Source: Chytridium lagenaria
Lineage: Eukaryota; Chytridiomycota; Chytridiomycetes; Chytridiales; Chytridiaceae
Direction of reading: 5' to 3'
Length of the DNA: 64,000 nucleotides
Assembly (NCBI GenBank): GCA_025449115.1
Contig: JAHLKC010000069.1
Span: 62,001-126,000, forward strand
Positions 34,931-48,100 of the stretch are shown here, piece by piece. How positions within the stretch are numbered: position 1 is the first letter of the stretch; every line of letters starts with the position of its first letter. Both the position numbers and the translations under genes were made by a program. The notes under the pieces are model-generated. The model ran no database searches and was not told where the DNA came from. It saw only the letters and a program-made list of their open reading frames with translations.

Positions 34931-37339
34931 ATGCCTAGAGTCTATCACGGGAAACTGGCTTCGGTCAACAGCAACACTGCCCCTCACACCATTGGATTCG
35001 GAAACAACCTTAATGGTGGGTGTACCCCATTCTTGACAAGGCCCGGTCTTTACGGAGGTTGTCAACCTACTCACGCAGCTCAGCAAAACGATGAGGAAGC
35101 GAAGTTGAAGAAGCATGTAGGACCCCGAGAAGAATCTTAAGAAAACTGAAAGCTGATGCAGTGACCTTGCTGTCTCCAGATTGCTTCAAAAGTGAACTGC
35201 AGCCGAAGTTAAAGAAAAAGACGCCCTCATTCAACAACGAAAAGGTGAAGACGAAGAGGCAGTCACCTCCAAAGCCTCGTTAGCTCCCACTTTAACGGAT
35301 AGAAATGCTATTTCTAGCCATTCACTGAATGTGTCTGATCCTTGAAGATTTCTTCTCAAATGGTTTTATGTCAAACGGCAATGCCGCGACTGGTGAAATC
35401 ATGCAGAAGCCTAGTTCGGCTGTTCTCGAATATCGTAATGCAACGGAAGAATGTTCATGAATTGATTCTGCTGTTGTCAAAACTCCAGAAGCTACCAGAG
35501 AAAAGTTACAGAATCATGCACCGGCTTCAAGCGTCAAAAAGCTCCTGAAGCCGACACCTCATTTATGGTGTCATCCAAGTAAGGCTCCACAAGTGACGAG
35601 AGAGAAGAAAGAAAATCTCATTGATGAAGCTGGTCCAAAAGATATTCATTTAAAATTATCAGTCCAGTAAGCCATATATTTTTCTGTGGTGTATTAACTG
35701 GAATTCTAGCTACCGTAAGTATATTCACGTTGATTATATAAAAACAACATATCTCTCTTATTTTTCATCTGTGCGAGTATGCTTATCGGCTTAGATGATA
35801 ATGACGGTTGGGAACTTCGACCTTATCGATGATGAAGAAATGCCGTCACTTTCGGTATTAGATGTTAGTTTTGTGTTGTTAACCACTTCAGACGAAGACG
35901 ATTGGGGTGTATATTGTGAAATTAAATACAGGCAACAAGCAGACTGCGGTTCATCCAAACTATCGCGCAGAGAAAAGAGGTTGCTTTGGGTGAGACCCAA
36001 CTTGATCGTGAGATTCGCGAGAGTCCGGATCTTCCTTGGGCTAAGAGCAGATGGGGACGGGGTTTGAGACGGGCCATGATACTGGGTATAGAGAATGTGG
36101 AAGCGAATATGAGGGCTGACGAGTTGGGACGCTAAGGGCTGAAGTTTTAAGCCCTACGTCGCCAATGAGATTAATCTGCCCCAGTTTAGGATCGACACAG
36201 TGAAACGCACGTGTTCGGACGATACCTTTACAATGTCGGCGTCCCCTGCTATTAACTCAACCGAGTCGAGTCCCGAAGTCGTGATATCGTCACAAGTATC
36301 GTTAAACTATGACCCTGTTCATCTCGAAGCGTTATCGGAGTTCCACATTCCACAGTCCCTCGTAAAGCATATGGCGGACCGCGATTCTGATCATCTGTCC
36401 TTCGGAGAAATGCCGTTCACTTCCTCACCTGCTGCCGAGGCTGTGGAAAGCAAAGTCCAACCGATCGCGGATGACGAGCCTGGCTTGACGATCACCAACA
36501 CCTTTAACCTATCGACGACCTCCCTTGATCAAATCGTTTGTCCCGTACCTTTCGAAAACGAAACCCAAGACTCCAAGCATCAGGTTGGCGAAGATCAAAT
36601 TACTCCTATCACACTCCAGGTGGTGCAGAGGGATAATGGTGAAATCGACCCCTTGTCTTTATGTGAATCGAAGGATGACGTCGTTATTACTATGGCCAAA
36701 AACGTGAAAGCCAGTTCTATGTCGATCCCCGAGGAAGAAAACACCCCAGCCCTCAGAGAGCCTGGCTCTTCCCTGTTACCACCACCGCGGAACTCCCTTA
36801 TTCGCAGATCAAAAAGCAAGAACCCAAAATAATCCCCACAGAACCCAGCTCTCTCCAGAAGCGAGTCCATCCGGTAGAGAGCGAGGTTGTCTTTGAAATA
36901 TGTGATGAGACGCGACAAGACAGCAACGATATCGAGCATCGATTGTTTTCGATCTTAGTCCAATCGGGTTTTCCAAACCATGCTGTGGCTCCCTTCATCA
37001 AAGCACTCGAATCCCGTGGATATGTTATCGAAAGCACAAGGTGACTTTTCACACCATTATTCTTCACTAATGAAGTCTTGCAGCCTAACGCCATACCGAC
37101 TATCAGGTATTTTTAAGCCGAAAAGCAAGAAACATACGAAATTACGGTTCCTTGTACGAATGGACAATAATTCTTCGGTTTTGACGAATGAGGAAATTGC
37201 GGATATCCTTTTTAAAATAGTCAAGGGACCGAGCAGTGAAACGTCTCGGTGGAGAGGCATGCGGGCGGCTTCAGCGTTTTTCAAGAAAGCGTTTAGTAGC
37301 ATTGCTAAAAAATTTAGGAGAGAGAATCGAAGCGCATGA
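34931..37339 (+). CDS. hypothetical protein, multi-exon, several broken frames
   Basis: Not recognised. The ATG at 34931 begins MPRVYHGKLASVNSNTAPHT. Further segments read in changing frames: EVKEKDALIQQRKGEDEE (35208), VVKTPEATREKLQNHAP (35475), a Trp/Arg-rich stretch AKSRWGRGLRRAMILGIENVEANM (36046), ANEINLPQFRIDTVKRTCSDD (36160), a 190-residue Ser/Thr/Pro-rich frame (36233-36832), FSILVQSGFPNHAVAPFIKALESRGYVIES (36946) and a basic C-terminus KKAFSSIAKKFRRENRSA. Joins need a few introns plus one-base changes at short runs (for example gaagttttaag near 36142). The continuous protein-like text suggests one gene of about 600 residues, not several. The last 150 residues look folded; the rest looks disordered. 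Confidence 0.45.
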
Positions 37340-38595
37340 GTTTTCTACGACGCTTATTGCTTTCGTCTTTGACATCAGCTGAATTAAACATGAGCGGAAA
37401 ACGATTATTTTTTATTTTTCTTATCTTGTGAAATACCATTTCCTTCTAGTTAGCTCTGCAGACCCTCCAACCTCCGGCCCCAACAATGGTGCATGTATTG
37501 CACGTAGCAATTTTACGCTGCTATCTGCCCGTACTGCTACTAAGTCTATTTATCATGAAAGTGTTAAGATCTCATCAATTTCTTGGCATTAGATGAGCAA
37601 AGAGCTTGGTAATTGATGGAATAAAAGAGATGGTTATAGTGATAACTGATGAACTTGTATTGATGATATAGCGTTTCTTTGCTAACTGCTCTTCTTGCTG
37701 ATACATTTTCAAAACAAACCTCATGGCGCGCGTCCTTGATCGCTTAGATGGCGCAACTCCAGCATCTCTTGAAAGTAAAGCGTCGAATCTAGGACCCTGA
37801 TTCTGCGCGAGCTCTAATGGAGCCATGAGGAGATTTGAAGATGGGATTGTGTCTCCTATTATCATCTTTACCTAAAGTGGAAGACACCTCGGGAGCAGAA
37901 ACGGAAGCCCAGATTTCAAGCAACATATTTTGATGATTCCAGAGCAGAGGCTTCACCGTCATCGATGCATCATTCCAGAAACGACCTGGTCACCGAGGAA
38001 AAAAGGCCGAGAAGCACATCATTTCATGTGATATTTGAACAGATATTGGATTTTGGGGTTGCTGACGGATGAAGTGAGAAATCCCAGAAAAAGGTGCTCG
38101 TGAAACGAGGGGCTTTTACTAGGTATGTGGCTGCACGGCACCACCCATGTTCTCTCTGGCTCCACATTTTTTATTTAAATTGACTGTTAGACATTTATTG
38201 TGATAGAGTACATCACTTCAGATGAATAGAGCTGGGAAGGCCGTCAACACGACGGAGATGAGAGACTCCAACCGAAAAGAAAGGAAACCCCCGTGTGAAC
38301 ATGATTCAATCAATGCTGTTCCAAAAATGCAATGAAATATTCCCACACAATACATCTCAATATTTACTTTAATAATTTCATTTAGTAGGATATCCGTTGT
38401 ACGACATTCATAACTCTAATATTATCCATGCAAAAAAATACGGGAAATTTCAAGCAATAAGGTTGTCTTGAGGAGTTCTCGAAGTAAAGGAAAAGGTCGC
38501 CGCATTCTTCCCATTCAGCATTTTCAACAATTCTTTCACTTTTGATCAGAAAGAATCCCATTCCCACACCACACTCACCACTCTCCCCCCTACAC
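37340..38595. other. intergenic region
   Basis: A 1.25-kb spacer with no supported gene. A minus-strand open frame of 96 codons at 37575-37865 has no recognisable domain. Confidence 0.55.
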
Positions 38596-38619
38596 AACAC
38601 ACACACACACACACACACA
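38596..38619. repeat. (AC)n microsatellite in 5' leader
   Basis: About 12 AC dinucleotides directly before the ATG of the bacterial-type isocitrate dehydrogenase. The start codon follows the run immediately, so the tract is part of the promoter or 5' UTR. Confidence 0.9.
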
Positions 38620-41129
38620 ATGGCCTCGAAAGCAGGAAAGCTCGCGATCGCTGTCGCAAAGGGTGATGGTATTGGTCCTGAAATGTACGTATCCTGCAGA
38701 ACAGAGAGGCAGGACAGATCGAGATAGGGTGGGAACATTTCAAAAAGTAGGCCCGTGGGAACTTCAAAAGTCTTCCGGGAAGGGTGGAGTGATGGCCAAC
38801 AGTACGCTGGAGACGAGAGGCAGTAAACAAACGCGAGATCGCTGCTGCAGGACGACTCCTTGGAGTTTCCGAGTCCGTCTCGGCTTCAAAGGCTTTTGAA
38901 CCGATCTGTCCCAACCCTGTCTTTTTTTCTGTTTTCACCGATCCTGACATTGACAAATCCTTTCCCCTCAACCTATCGGCTTGACCCTTCCACGACTCCA
39001 CCGGAACCCATCACCCAACACCCTGCGCACCTCGTCTATCGACTCCTTCAACCTCATCACCTCTCCTATTTGAAATGATCCAATCATTATTCTAGCATGG
39101 ACGCGACCTTGAAGATCTTTGAGGCCGCCCAAGATCCCCATGAGCTTACAACTTCGTCGAGATGGGTAAGGAAGTCTACCTTAAGGGAAACCAGAATGGC
39201 ATGGTGAGTTTTTCGTGTTTCTTAGCAAGCATCGATGCAGAGCTGCTCGTTTGACTTCACTTTCGCCACTTCATTCGCATTAAGCACTGATTGACATGAC
39301 ATTATTGCTTGTATCTGTTACAGGACTGGCAGATTGCCAAGGCCATCGTTGAGAAGCACGGTATTCTCTTCAAGGGCCCTATGGAGACCCCTAAGGGAGG
39401 AGTAAGTAACTGATTGGTACCGTCTTCGCTCTTCTAACCACTTGGACTTTGACTTTATTTTATTACAGGGTATGAAATCTATCAACGTTACTGCCCGTAG
39501 GTGAGGATGCCCAGACTTTTTTCTATTTGTGATTCCGCTTTCTTTAACTCCGGTTTTATTTTTCCCCAATAGGTTTGGAGTGCATACACCAACAAGCGTG
39601 TGTTCAAGTCTCTTCCTGGTGTTGAGACTGTCTTTTCCCGCTCCGGCATCAACATCGATCTCACTCTTTTCCGTGAGAACATTGAGGACACCTACGGTGG
39701 CATTGGTAAATATTTTTTTTTGACATATACTTTCTTTCAAAATTTGGCATAAGCCACTGATGTCATCAATGTCATTCCCTTTTAGAGCACTACCAGACCC
39801 ACGATGTCGCTCAAACCCGTCGTTTGATCACCCGCCCTGGTTCTTTGCAAATTCACAAGATGGCTTTCGAAGTTGCTCATCAGAAGAACGCTAAACGCAT
39901 CACCTGCTGTCACAAGGTTTGGCGGATGTCTCTTGCACATGTCTTTTGTCAAGTAGATGAACATAGGCTAATTATTTTCTGTAAAAGGCCAACATTCACA
40001 AGCTCACCGACGGTCTCTTCCTCTCTACCTTCTACGAGATCGCCAAGCAATACCCTCACATCAAGGCCGACGACACCATCGTCGATGACCTTGCCATGAA
40101 GCTCGTTATGGACCCCAGGAGGTTCGATATCATTGTTCTCCCCAATCTTCAGGGTGACATCATGTCTGACCTCTGCGCTGGTCTTGTTGGCGGTCTTGGT
40201 ATGGCTCCTTCCGCTAACCTTGGTGACCGTATCAACATCTTCGAGGCCGTCCACGGCACTGCTCCTGACATTGCTGGAAAGAACATGGTGAGTGGCCGGA
40301 AAGGCCGGCGGGTCAGAACACACGTTCGGAATTGAAATTGCCGATGGCATATGATTGAGACATTATGAGGCTCACTTCATGATTTTCTTGACGGCGGCGC
40401 ATTAACCTCAGATAACTGAATTCTAATTCTTTTTAATTAATCATGTTAGGCCAACCCGACCGCCCTCCTCATCTCCGGTCTTATGATGCTTCGTCACGTT
40501 AACATGGCCGACCGTGCGGACCACATCCAGAAGGCCCTTGAGGTCACTCTTGCTGAGGGAGATCGTACTGTTGACCTCACCCAGATCCCCGGACACAAGC
40601 CCCTTGGTACCTCCGAATTCGCCTCTTGCCCATCATCAAGCGTCTCCCTGCTGAGGCCACCCGCGAGTTTGCCTTTGTTAGCAACTTCAAGCCCCCCTGT
40701 TGAACCCAAGATCAACGTCCCAACTCCTCACCCCCCGCGATCTCTCTAAGGGAGAAGACTGTCGGGCTTGACATCTTCGTTGACTCTGCTCTCCACCCCA
40801 AGCCCCTTGCCGAAGTCATTCAGTCTGTCATTCCCAAGGAGTCTGGTCTTGAGCTCGTCATGATCTCCAACCGTGGTACCCAGGTCTGGGCCCACCGGCT
40901 CCCTCTTTACTGAGGTTGTCAACCACTACAGGTGCAGGCTTGAGATCAAGGATGGAGAGAAGGCAAGCGCTGCTGCTGCCCGCCATCGGTGGTGACTCCA
41001 AGGCCAGGGTGGAGTCTGACCTCCTCCTTGTTGCATCTAAGCTCGCCAAGTCGGTCAGGATCTGTTTCGATTGAGGCTCTCCTTGAGATTGACGGAAAGA
41101 AGATGTACTCGCTTGCCCAGGGCCAGTAA
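38620..41129 (+). CDS. isocitrate dehydrogenase, Thermus/Rickettsia-type with C-terminal extension, NAD-type residues
   Basis: Oxidises isocitrate to 2-oxoglutarate. The protein begins [21 protein letters not shown], and exon 2 continues [12 protein letters not shown]. Motifs: [86 protein letters not shown] and [20 protein letters not shown]. In E. coli Icd numbering the cofactor positions 344/345/351 are Asp/Ile/Ala, the NAD+ pattern. After residue 340 or so comes an extension absent from IDH1/2: [50 protein letters not shown] and KMYSLAQGQ. This matches the C-terminal part of Thermus and Rickettsia enzymes. No clear presequence. Six introns. At least eight one-base discrepancies (for example 39128, 39146, 40692-40697, 40731-40736, 40891, 40979, 41064) lie in short homopolymers. 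Confidence 0.92.
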
Positions 41130-42182
41130 ACACCACGCCCACCATTTATTGACCTCTACTCCCCGCCTTCCCCAACATCCTACTTTCCGACCACTCATAT
41201 AACCCTTTGTGACCCTGAGATTTAGTCTCTTTTCTCTATCCTATTTCGTCTTGTTTTTAAAAGGGGAACGTGCCGTTTTGTTGGCAAATTGCATCCTCTA
41301 TTCTTCCCCTCTTTCTTATTTTGGTTTTTCGTCGTGTTGCGCAGTCTCATTTTAGTTAAAGGCTTATAGGCATTTCTTACTTTTGAGAATGCTCAGCGTT
41401 TGTCGTGTTTTATTTCGATTTTATTTTTAATGTCGATTGAGCACACTAGAAGAAAAAAACAACAAATGGTTTTGTTCGTCATCATTCATTTTCCTGAATA
41501 GTACTTAAACACTTATAAGCGATGCGACAAGGTGTCTTACAAGTGCTCTGGTGTTTTTCACGTTCAGCTCATCGTCATGACTGTAAAAGGACTGAAAGGA
41601 CGCTTTAAGAAGTGTAAAAAAAGCTGGGAAGTTTGTAATGAATGAAGCAATGACGCGCTTGATGATCTGTCCCAAATGAAATTTAGGAAGTGGACGATGA
41701 GAAAGGGATACGGTAAATCAGCGCGGGTCGAGATGAGGTCATGACGCGCCTCGATGCTCTAGAGGTCCTCAACTAAAGATTGGGATTCGGTAATCCATGT
41801 GTATGGGATCATCAGGAATCATTTTACCGCCGGAGGGCAATGTCAATCCCTTCGAGACCTTTCTCGCGCTGCATGCAAACCTCCACATTGTTCTCCTGTT
41901 TGCATGGCATAGCGGCGTAGATAGTGCAGCTGCAAGAGAGCGAAGAACCCCTTATCAAACTAGCTGTCGAAAACGCTGACGGGGCCCATAAGGGGTAATT
42001 CCTTTCAAGGAGAAGCCACCATAATGCCATATAACGAGTCTACACAGTTCCGTCCCAGGCTGACTACACGAAACTTCTCCTCCCTGACCCTTTTAGAGTC
42101 CACAATGCCTCACACACTTCACACCACATCCACCACTCCTCAAACTCACTTTTGATCAAGCCACAAAACACGATCACATCCG
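41130..42182. other. intergenic region
   Basis: The 3' flank of the isocitrate dehydrogenase (T-rich) followed by about 600 bp with no supported gene. Confidence 0.6.
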
Positions 42183-45100
42183 ATGTCTCCAAGACCAGCA
42201 AAAGCGATGGCAACATCACCCGAAGAATACATATTCGGAAAATTCGGCAATGATGAGACGGAATACTCTGTTGATGCAGTCAATATCGTCGTCGTCGATT
42301 TTTGAGGAGATGGTGGAACATGCGCCATGGAGCTTTTCTAATCGACCAGGGGTTGCTGAGAGGAGGAGAGGGAGTGGCGTGATGTTTGAAGTGAGGGAAG
42401 AGGTTGGGGTTGGAAGAGTTATGGGCAAGATGAGAGGTGGAGAAGGAGGGGCTGAGAAAGAGGAAAGAGGAAACGGGAGAGGGTGAATACGGGTACGATG
42501 ACTCCTGGTGCAGAGCTGGTATGCATTTCCCTCTACATTTAGAACATTATTTTATTCAAATTTCCGTTTCTTTATATCGCTGTTACTTTTATGACGCGTT
42601 AACGTATTCTCGCCGTATATTCATTTCCACAACAACTAAAAATCACCCTCAGGGTCCATGGACGCAACAATATCGCAGCCAAGAAAGCCCTGCACGTCAA
42701 CCTCCCCTCTAAGCGATCCCGCTAAAGCCCCTCACATGCTCCTGACGTTAGCAACTCCGCAAAGTCTCAATACCATCCGATACGGATTCTCCCTGTTTAT
42801 AGAAAAAAATCGTCGACAGCAGTGGACAGACCGACCGCAGGATCGCGGGGTGGAGCGTGCGATAGGGATATCTGCGCCGCAAAGTTTATTGGAGTGGATG
42901 TAGGAAGATACGCGGAAAGCCCTGGATGGGGAGATGAAGGAAGACGCGTGAGCTATGGTGAGTCTTCTCTGAAGAAACGCAATATACTCATTTTTTCGAA
43001 TAGTGATGGATCATCCAGATGAACCCATGATCACGGATGCAGAACTTCGAAGGGTTGGTAAAATTTTAACATCTTTTTACTGATACGCTCACGAAAGGCA
43101 ACTCTACGTGCAGACAGAGTCCATAGCATCCTAACGCAACGTAACACTCTAATACATCGCGACGGAGATATTGAATTTCCCGAGACACACGTATGGCAAG
43201 GAAAAAGACCATCCACATCTCATATCCATCCCGCTCGAACATCTATGGACCCTAGCCCGTGCACCCCTGTAATGGGTGAACCCCAATACGGCAGCATAAA
43301 GTCAAAACGTCTAAGTTCCCCAATGGAGACAACAATGCCGCTTCTCCGGGACGGTGAATCCTGGGCAATCGTCGACAAATTGCCGCGTGAAGGCGTAAAA
43401 AGGTTATCTCCTGAACCCCACGCTTTTTTTTTGTTATTAGGTTTGGTCCTGACTTGTTTAGGGTATATACACTCTTATCGATCGGGGTTTATTCCTCCTG
43501 CGACTGATCTTACGGCGCTGCTGAGACCGTCAAAATGCCTTGCATCACAACGTGTTCCTCCAATATCATGAGGAATATGATCGGCCATCGGCGTTTCGTC
43601 CACATGAAGATTATGAGGTGCCCAAATATTCCAAACGCAGCCGTATAATGTTGCGGTCACGGAGAGGCAGCATCTTCAGGGCCGGATTAATCGTGTTGGA
43701 CGTGAACGGCATAGAGAGGATAGAAATTGGAAAGCAGAAACATGGGTGAATATTAGCTAGTTGTTTGTGCTTGACACGTTTCTTTGTTAAAAAAAAAAGC
43801 TAAACATTTTAAACATTATTTCTATGGGGCGTTTTGGTATTCAGTTTAACGAGAAAAAGAAAATCGTCGAAACTCTGCGACCCCATGAATACGCTGACCA
43901 CCATCTTCAAGAATCCTTACCACCTAAAAAGCAACACGTTTCACCTCTCCCACCTCTTGAATCATCTATTGCTCGACCATCCTCAAGATGCCCTCCTCCA
44001 TCTATAGTTGACGATGAGATTGAGCAACAAGAGAGAATAAACACAGAAGGATGGACCATCATTGTCAGATTCGGAGAGGTCATGTCGCAGAGTCCTACAT
44101 ATCGGGATTTTAAGGCGAGAAACATAAAATCTTGGATTAGGATTCGCTATATTCTAGGGAAAGTTGCAAAAGTATTAAAAATATACTCAAGTGAGTAGGC
44201 TTTGTATCGTTGTTTTTGTAAAAGACGCTAACGCTGGAATAGTCCCATGGGCTGAAATTCGATGCGCGCTTCTCCGTGATCTTATCCCTCATCATCCCAA
44301 CGCCCCTCCGTGTCCCTCCACTCTCCCCACGATCCATTCTCTCATCTCAAACATCGACCTCGTCGGACCGCTCCTCAACCAACCTGGTCGTCGCTACGTT
44401 AGTGACCCCGACCCCCGTACAAACCGCCGCGATCCGTATCCAAGTAAACTGGCGAGCATTTCGACTACGGAGAATCTTTAATCATTACATGGAATGTCGA
44501 CTTGCTGCTCTTACAATTGTACGTGGATGGCGGTTCAAGATGCATCGACGGTCTCTAGCGGCGGCTATAAGGCGAGATTTGAGATGTTGCATGTGAAACG
44601 GTATCATCGGCTTATAGGGTATTTGAGGAGGGAGTGGATACATATTGAGGCAAGGAAACGGGTTGTTATATTGTTAGCGCCGAAAGTGTACGAGGTGGGA
44701 TGATTTTGATTTGGTTTTAGGAAGGTGAATATTAGGCTTTTGTCGTGTTTTATTAATGAAATGATAGGTTATCTATTTTAATCGATCCGCTTGTATCGTG
44801 TATTCTGGTTCTCCCGGATTGCAGTGAAGACAAAGAAGCCTATCTCAACCAGAAACTAGGTAAGCACACTCTTTGAGAATCACCAACTTACCATTAAATC
44901 AGAGTTGAGCTTTCATGAAAAAAACCCAATGAATGTGAATGCAAAACGTCGGCTTCATATCATTGTACCAGAATGTGCTCGGAATTTTAAAACCATTGGC
45001 GAATATTGCGAGGATTCTTCTTGCAAGTGCTAAAAGCATGCAAAGGATCAAGCAGCTAGTTAAGGATAGAATGGCTTTACTAATGTGTGATGCGGTAGGA

Positions 45101-48100
45101 GAGCCTGAAGTCACATTGAGTTCGGTAAGGTCACTAATTATTATCTCGTCCATGACCACTAACTACTGCCGTATCAGCTTCTTGATGTCCCTCTTCTCGG
45201 CTCTTTACCAACTTCCTACAGGCGTATCAACACGCGAGATAAATCCCGAATCCTTATGAAAGAAGCCGGCCTCGACGTAGCTCCAAGTCAGTCTTTCTAT
45301 TTCAATTTTTACATAGTAACCGTCTTATTGACAGCCATCCGAGCCACGGGCCAAGAGCGTGACATGTGCATGTACTTTGCTAAATGCACCCTCACATACC
45401 CGGATGTACCTCGCTGGAACCTCTATGAAGACCGCGGTTTCGGCCGTCTAGATTTCGCTCGTCAAGACGACAAACCCGATGCGTGGATAGGTACAAAGCT
45501 CTATATGTTAAACACTCCCCACAACTTACTAACGTAACCACAAGATACAAAACACATTAGCATTCGTGGTTCCAAAAATAATGGCCGCGCTTCAGTCACC
45601 GCAAACGATTTCCAACCTGCAACATCAGGTCTTGAAGACGATGATCCTTTGGAATCGTTCCACTACACACCTCTCCCATTCATTCCTGCAGCACTCGCGC
45701 CAAAACCCCGAAACAAAGGCTTTGGGTTCCGAAAAGCCGCTCAACGTCTCACCACCCTCCAACGCAGCCTCCGTCAACACCTCAACACCCGCGATGGTGC
45801 AGAATACTCTGTCTTCTTGACTCGGTGGTGTCGGAACACCTCAGTGGCAGCCTCTGCACCTCTTTGGGTCCGAGTGCGAGACAGCATGGGACCTGATGGT
45901 GGGATTATCCAAGCGGTACCAGTGACGGATGGGAGTTTGATGCGGAGGATTGAAATCGGGGCGTTCATTGATCCAAGAGGACGGTGGACGTTTGTGGGGA
46001 GCGCGGAAACGATTTTGGCGTCGAATTTTGTGGAGGTTGCTGTTGCTGTGCCGCAGCAGAGTTGTGATAAGGTGACGATGATGGATATGATGAAGAAGTT
46101 AGCGTGGACGTGTGCAGGGAAGGGAATCATGGGTTATGTTACGCTGCAGATGGTGTCGTGGACGGAGGAGGTGACGGTAAGATCTTCCTATTTTATACGC
46201 TACATTTCTCAATTTCTTTTTACGCCACTCAGAATCATGCCTAAGTTTATATCGAGTACTTTTTTTTTATGATTTACAATGTTTAATTATATTTTTTTTA
46301 TATTTTACTTTTTATCCATGCATTGGCACAATTGTGATAATTTTGGGGCTCAGAGTAATCTACCATTTTTTCCAATGATATCAATGCTTTTTTCCCCTAC
46401 CTTCCCGTGATTCCTATTCTTTTTCGCTTTTAAACTCCCGATTATTGTTTTGCATCACTAAACCCCACTTCCAGGGCTGGAAACGTTTCTGGTGCACCAA
46501 CTTCTTCCCCTTCCTCTCCCCCAACATCCTCCGCAGCGCGGCAGTAGCTCTCTCCACCGGCTGCGTCTTCCACCCGCAATCATGCCACCTCACCTTCAAA
46601 TACGCCGACATCCCTCTCCACCTTAATCGCACACATCTCGCTCGCTTTGCCGACAAGAAACGGATGGGCGAGCAATTCAAATCGAAACTCGCGAATGAAT
46701 TTGGGGAGATCAGAGGAGGGTGGCGATTTATGCGATGTCGTTGGAACATTCTGAGGTGTATCGGATGACGTGGAGGGGTACTTGTGTGGCGGCTATATCG
46801 AGAGGGGTGGCATTCAATAATAAGGTAATAAGTCTTATTTTAATTGTTGTTTTTACTTCTTTGTTTAAAAAATGTGAATGAATGAATTGTAGGCGAAAAT
46901 GGGGTCGTATTTTCCGTATGTGGATACGCGGAAAAGTATGTTTGGGATACCACTAGTGTAAGTAGAAAACTGTCCCCATTCCCATGCTTTTAGTTTCAGC
47001 ATCTTTCGCGTTTGAATCTTTGAAATTACATATTAACAAGTTATGCGAAAACAGCACCATGAGCGTAGACTACAAAAGCGCCATGGAAAAATTCCTCCAT
47101 GACTTTGTCATAGTCCAACGCTGTCTAAGCCACTACGATCTTGCCGACGTCATCACAAACCTCGACGTAAGCTCCTCTTTAACCCCTTGCCCTTCGAAAC
47201 CTCACATCAAACTAACTCCCTCCTTCCCGGAACATCGAACGACCCACCTCGCCCCTTAACAGCACGCCGCCTTCCTCATCGCCAACGAATGGCTCCACAA
47301 AATGTCCGAAGACCTCACCTCAGACGAATCCCCACTCCAAAGCACCTTTGACCTTCAACACAACCCCCGTCTCCCCGCCGACGCCATCACCTCCCTCGCA
47401 AGCGCTTTCGACATGCCAGAAACTTCTGGCACAGTCCGTCTCGACGAATGGAACATGGCGCGTCCCATGAGTCCCACCGCGAAAATGTACACAGTGCGTC
47501 AAGCAGAAACAGACTCTATGGTGATTGACATCTCCGAAGTGTCTACCGTTATAGCAAAACCACTCTCCCCAACCCTCCCCCCATTCCTCATGATACAATC
47601 CCAAGGAGTCTCTCGGCACTCGCAATCACAGGGGTGGAAGTGCCATGAACCTTTCCACAAACTCCCTCAAAGGAAGCACCATCGACATCTCCGCATCTAT
47701 GGGTTCAAATCTCCACCTCTCCACCTCCTACCTCGATAAACCTCTCACCGCTCCACTCATGTCATCCCGTCAACAAGACCTGGACGCCCTCCGCTCCATC
47801 CAACAAGACGAAGAAGGCCACCCCCATCACCATCTCGACACCCTCCGTCCAACCCAAAGCATCCTAAACGCAGACTCCACAAGCACTCTCACACTTTCCC
47901 AAGTCAACCTCCCAACGGCAGATAAAATGAAACCCTTGGATCCACGCACCATCAAACTCCTGGAAGAAAAAGACGAGGACGCGGAGCAAGCCGACGGGTA
48001 CGGGTTATCCATTGCACAATCCTGTGATCGTGTATCACTCGTAGAAGATCCTTTGGCTCGTCGTATGCTCATCTACCGTCGCGCCTTCCGCCATCCCCTC

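Noticed and set aside
38620..41129. Type II IDH as a pseudogene because of many frame breaks
   Set aside because: All breaks lie in short homopolymers, all catalytic and C-terminal motifs are intact, and unrelated housekeeping genes in the window show the same pattern.
38620..41129. Type II IDH as bacterial contamination
   Set aside because: The gene has spliceosomal introns and lies between intron-bearing fungal genes, so it is part of the eukaryotic chromosome.
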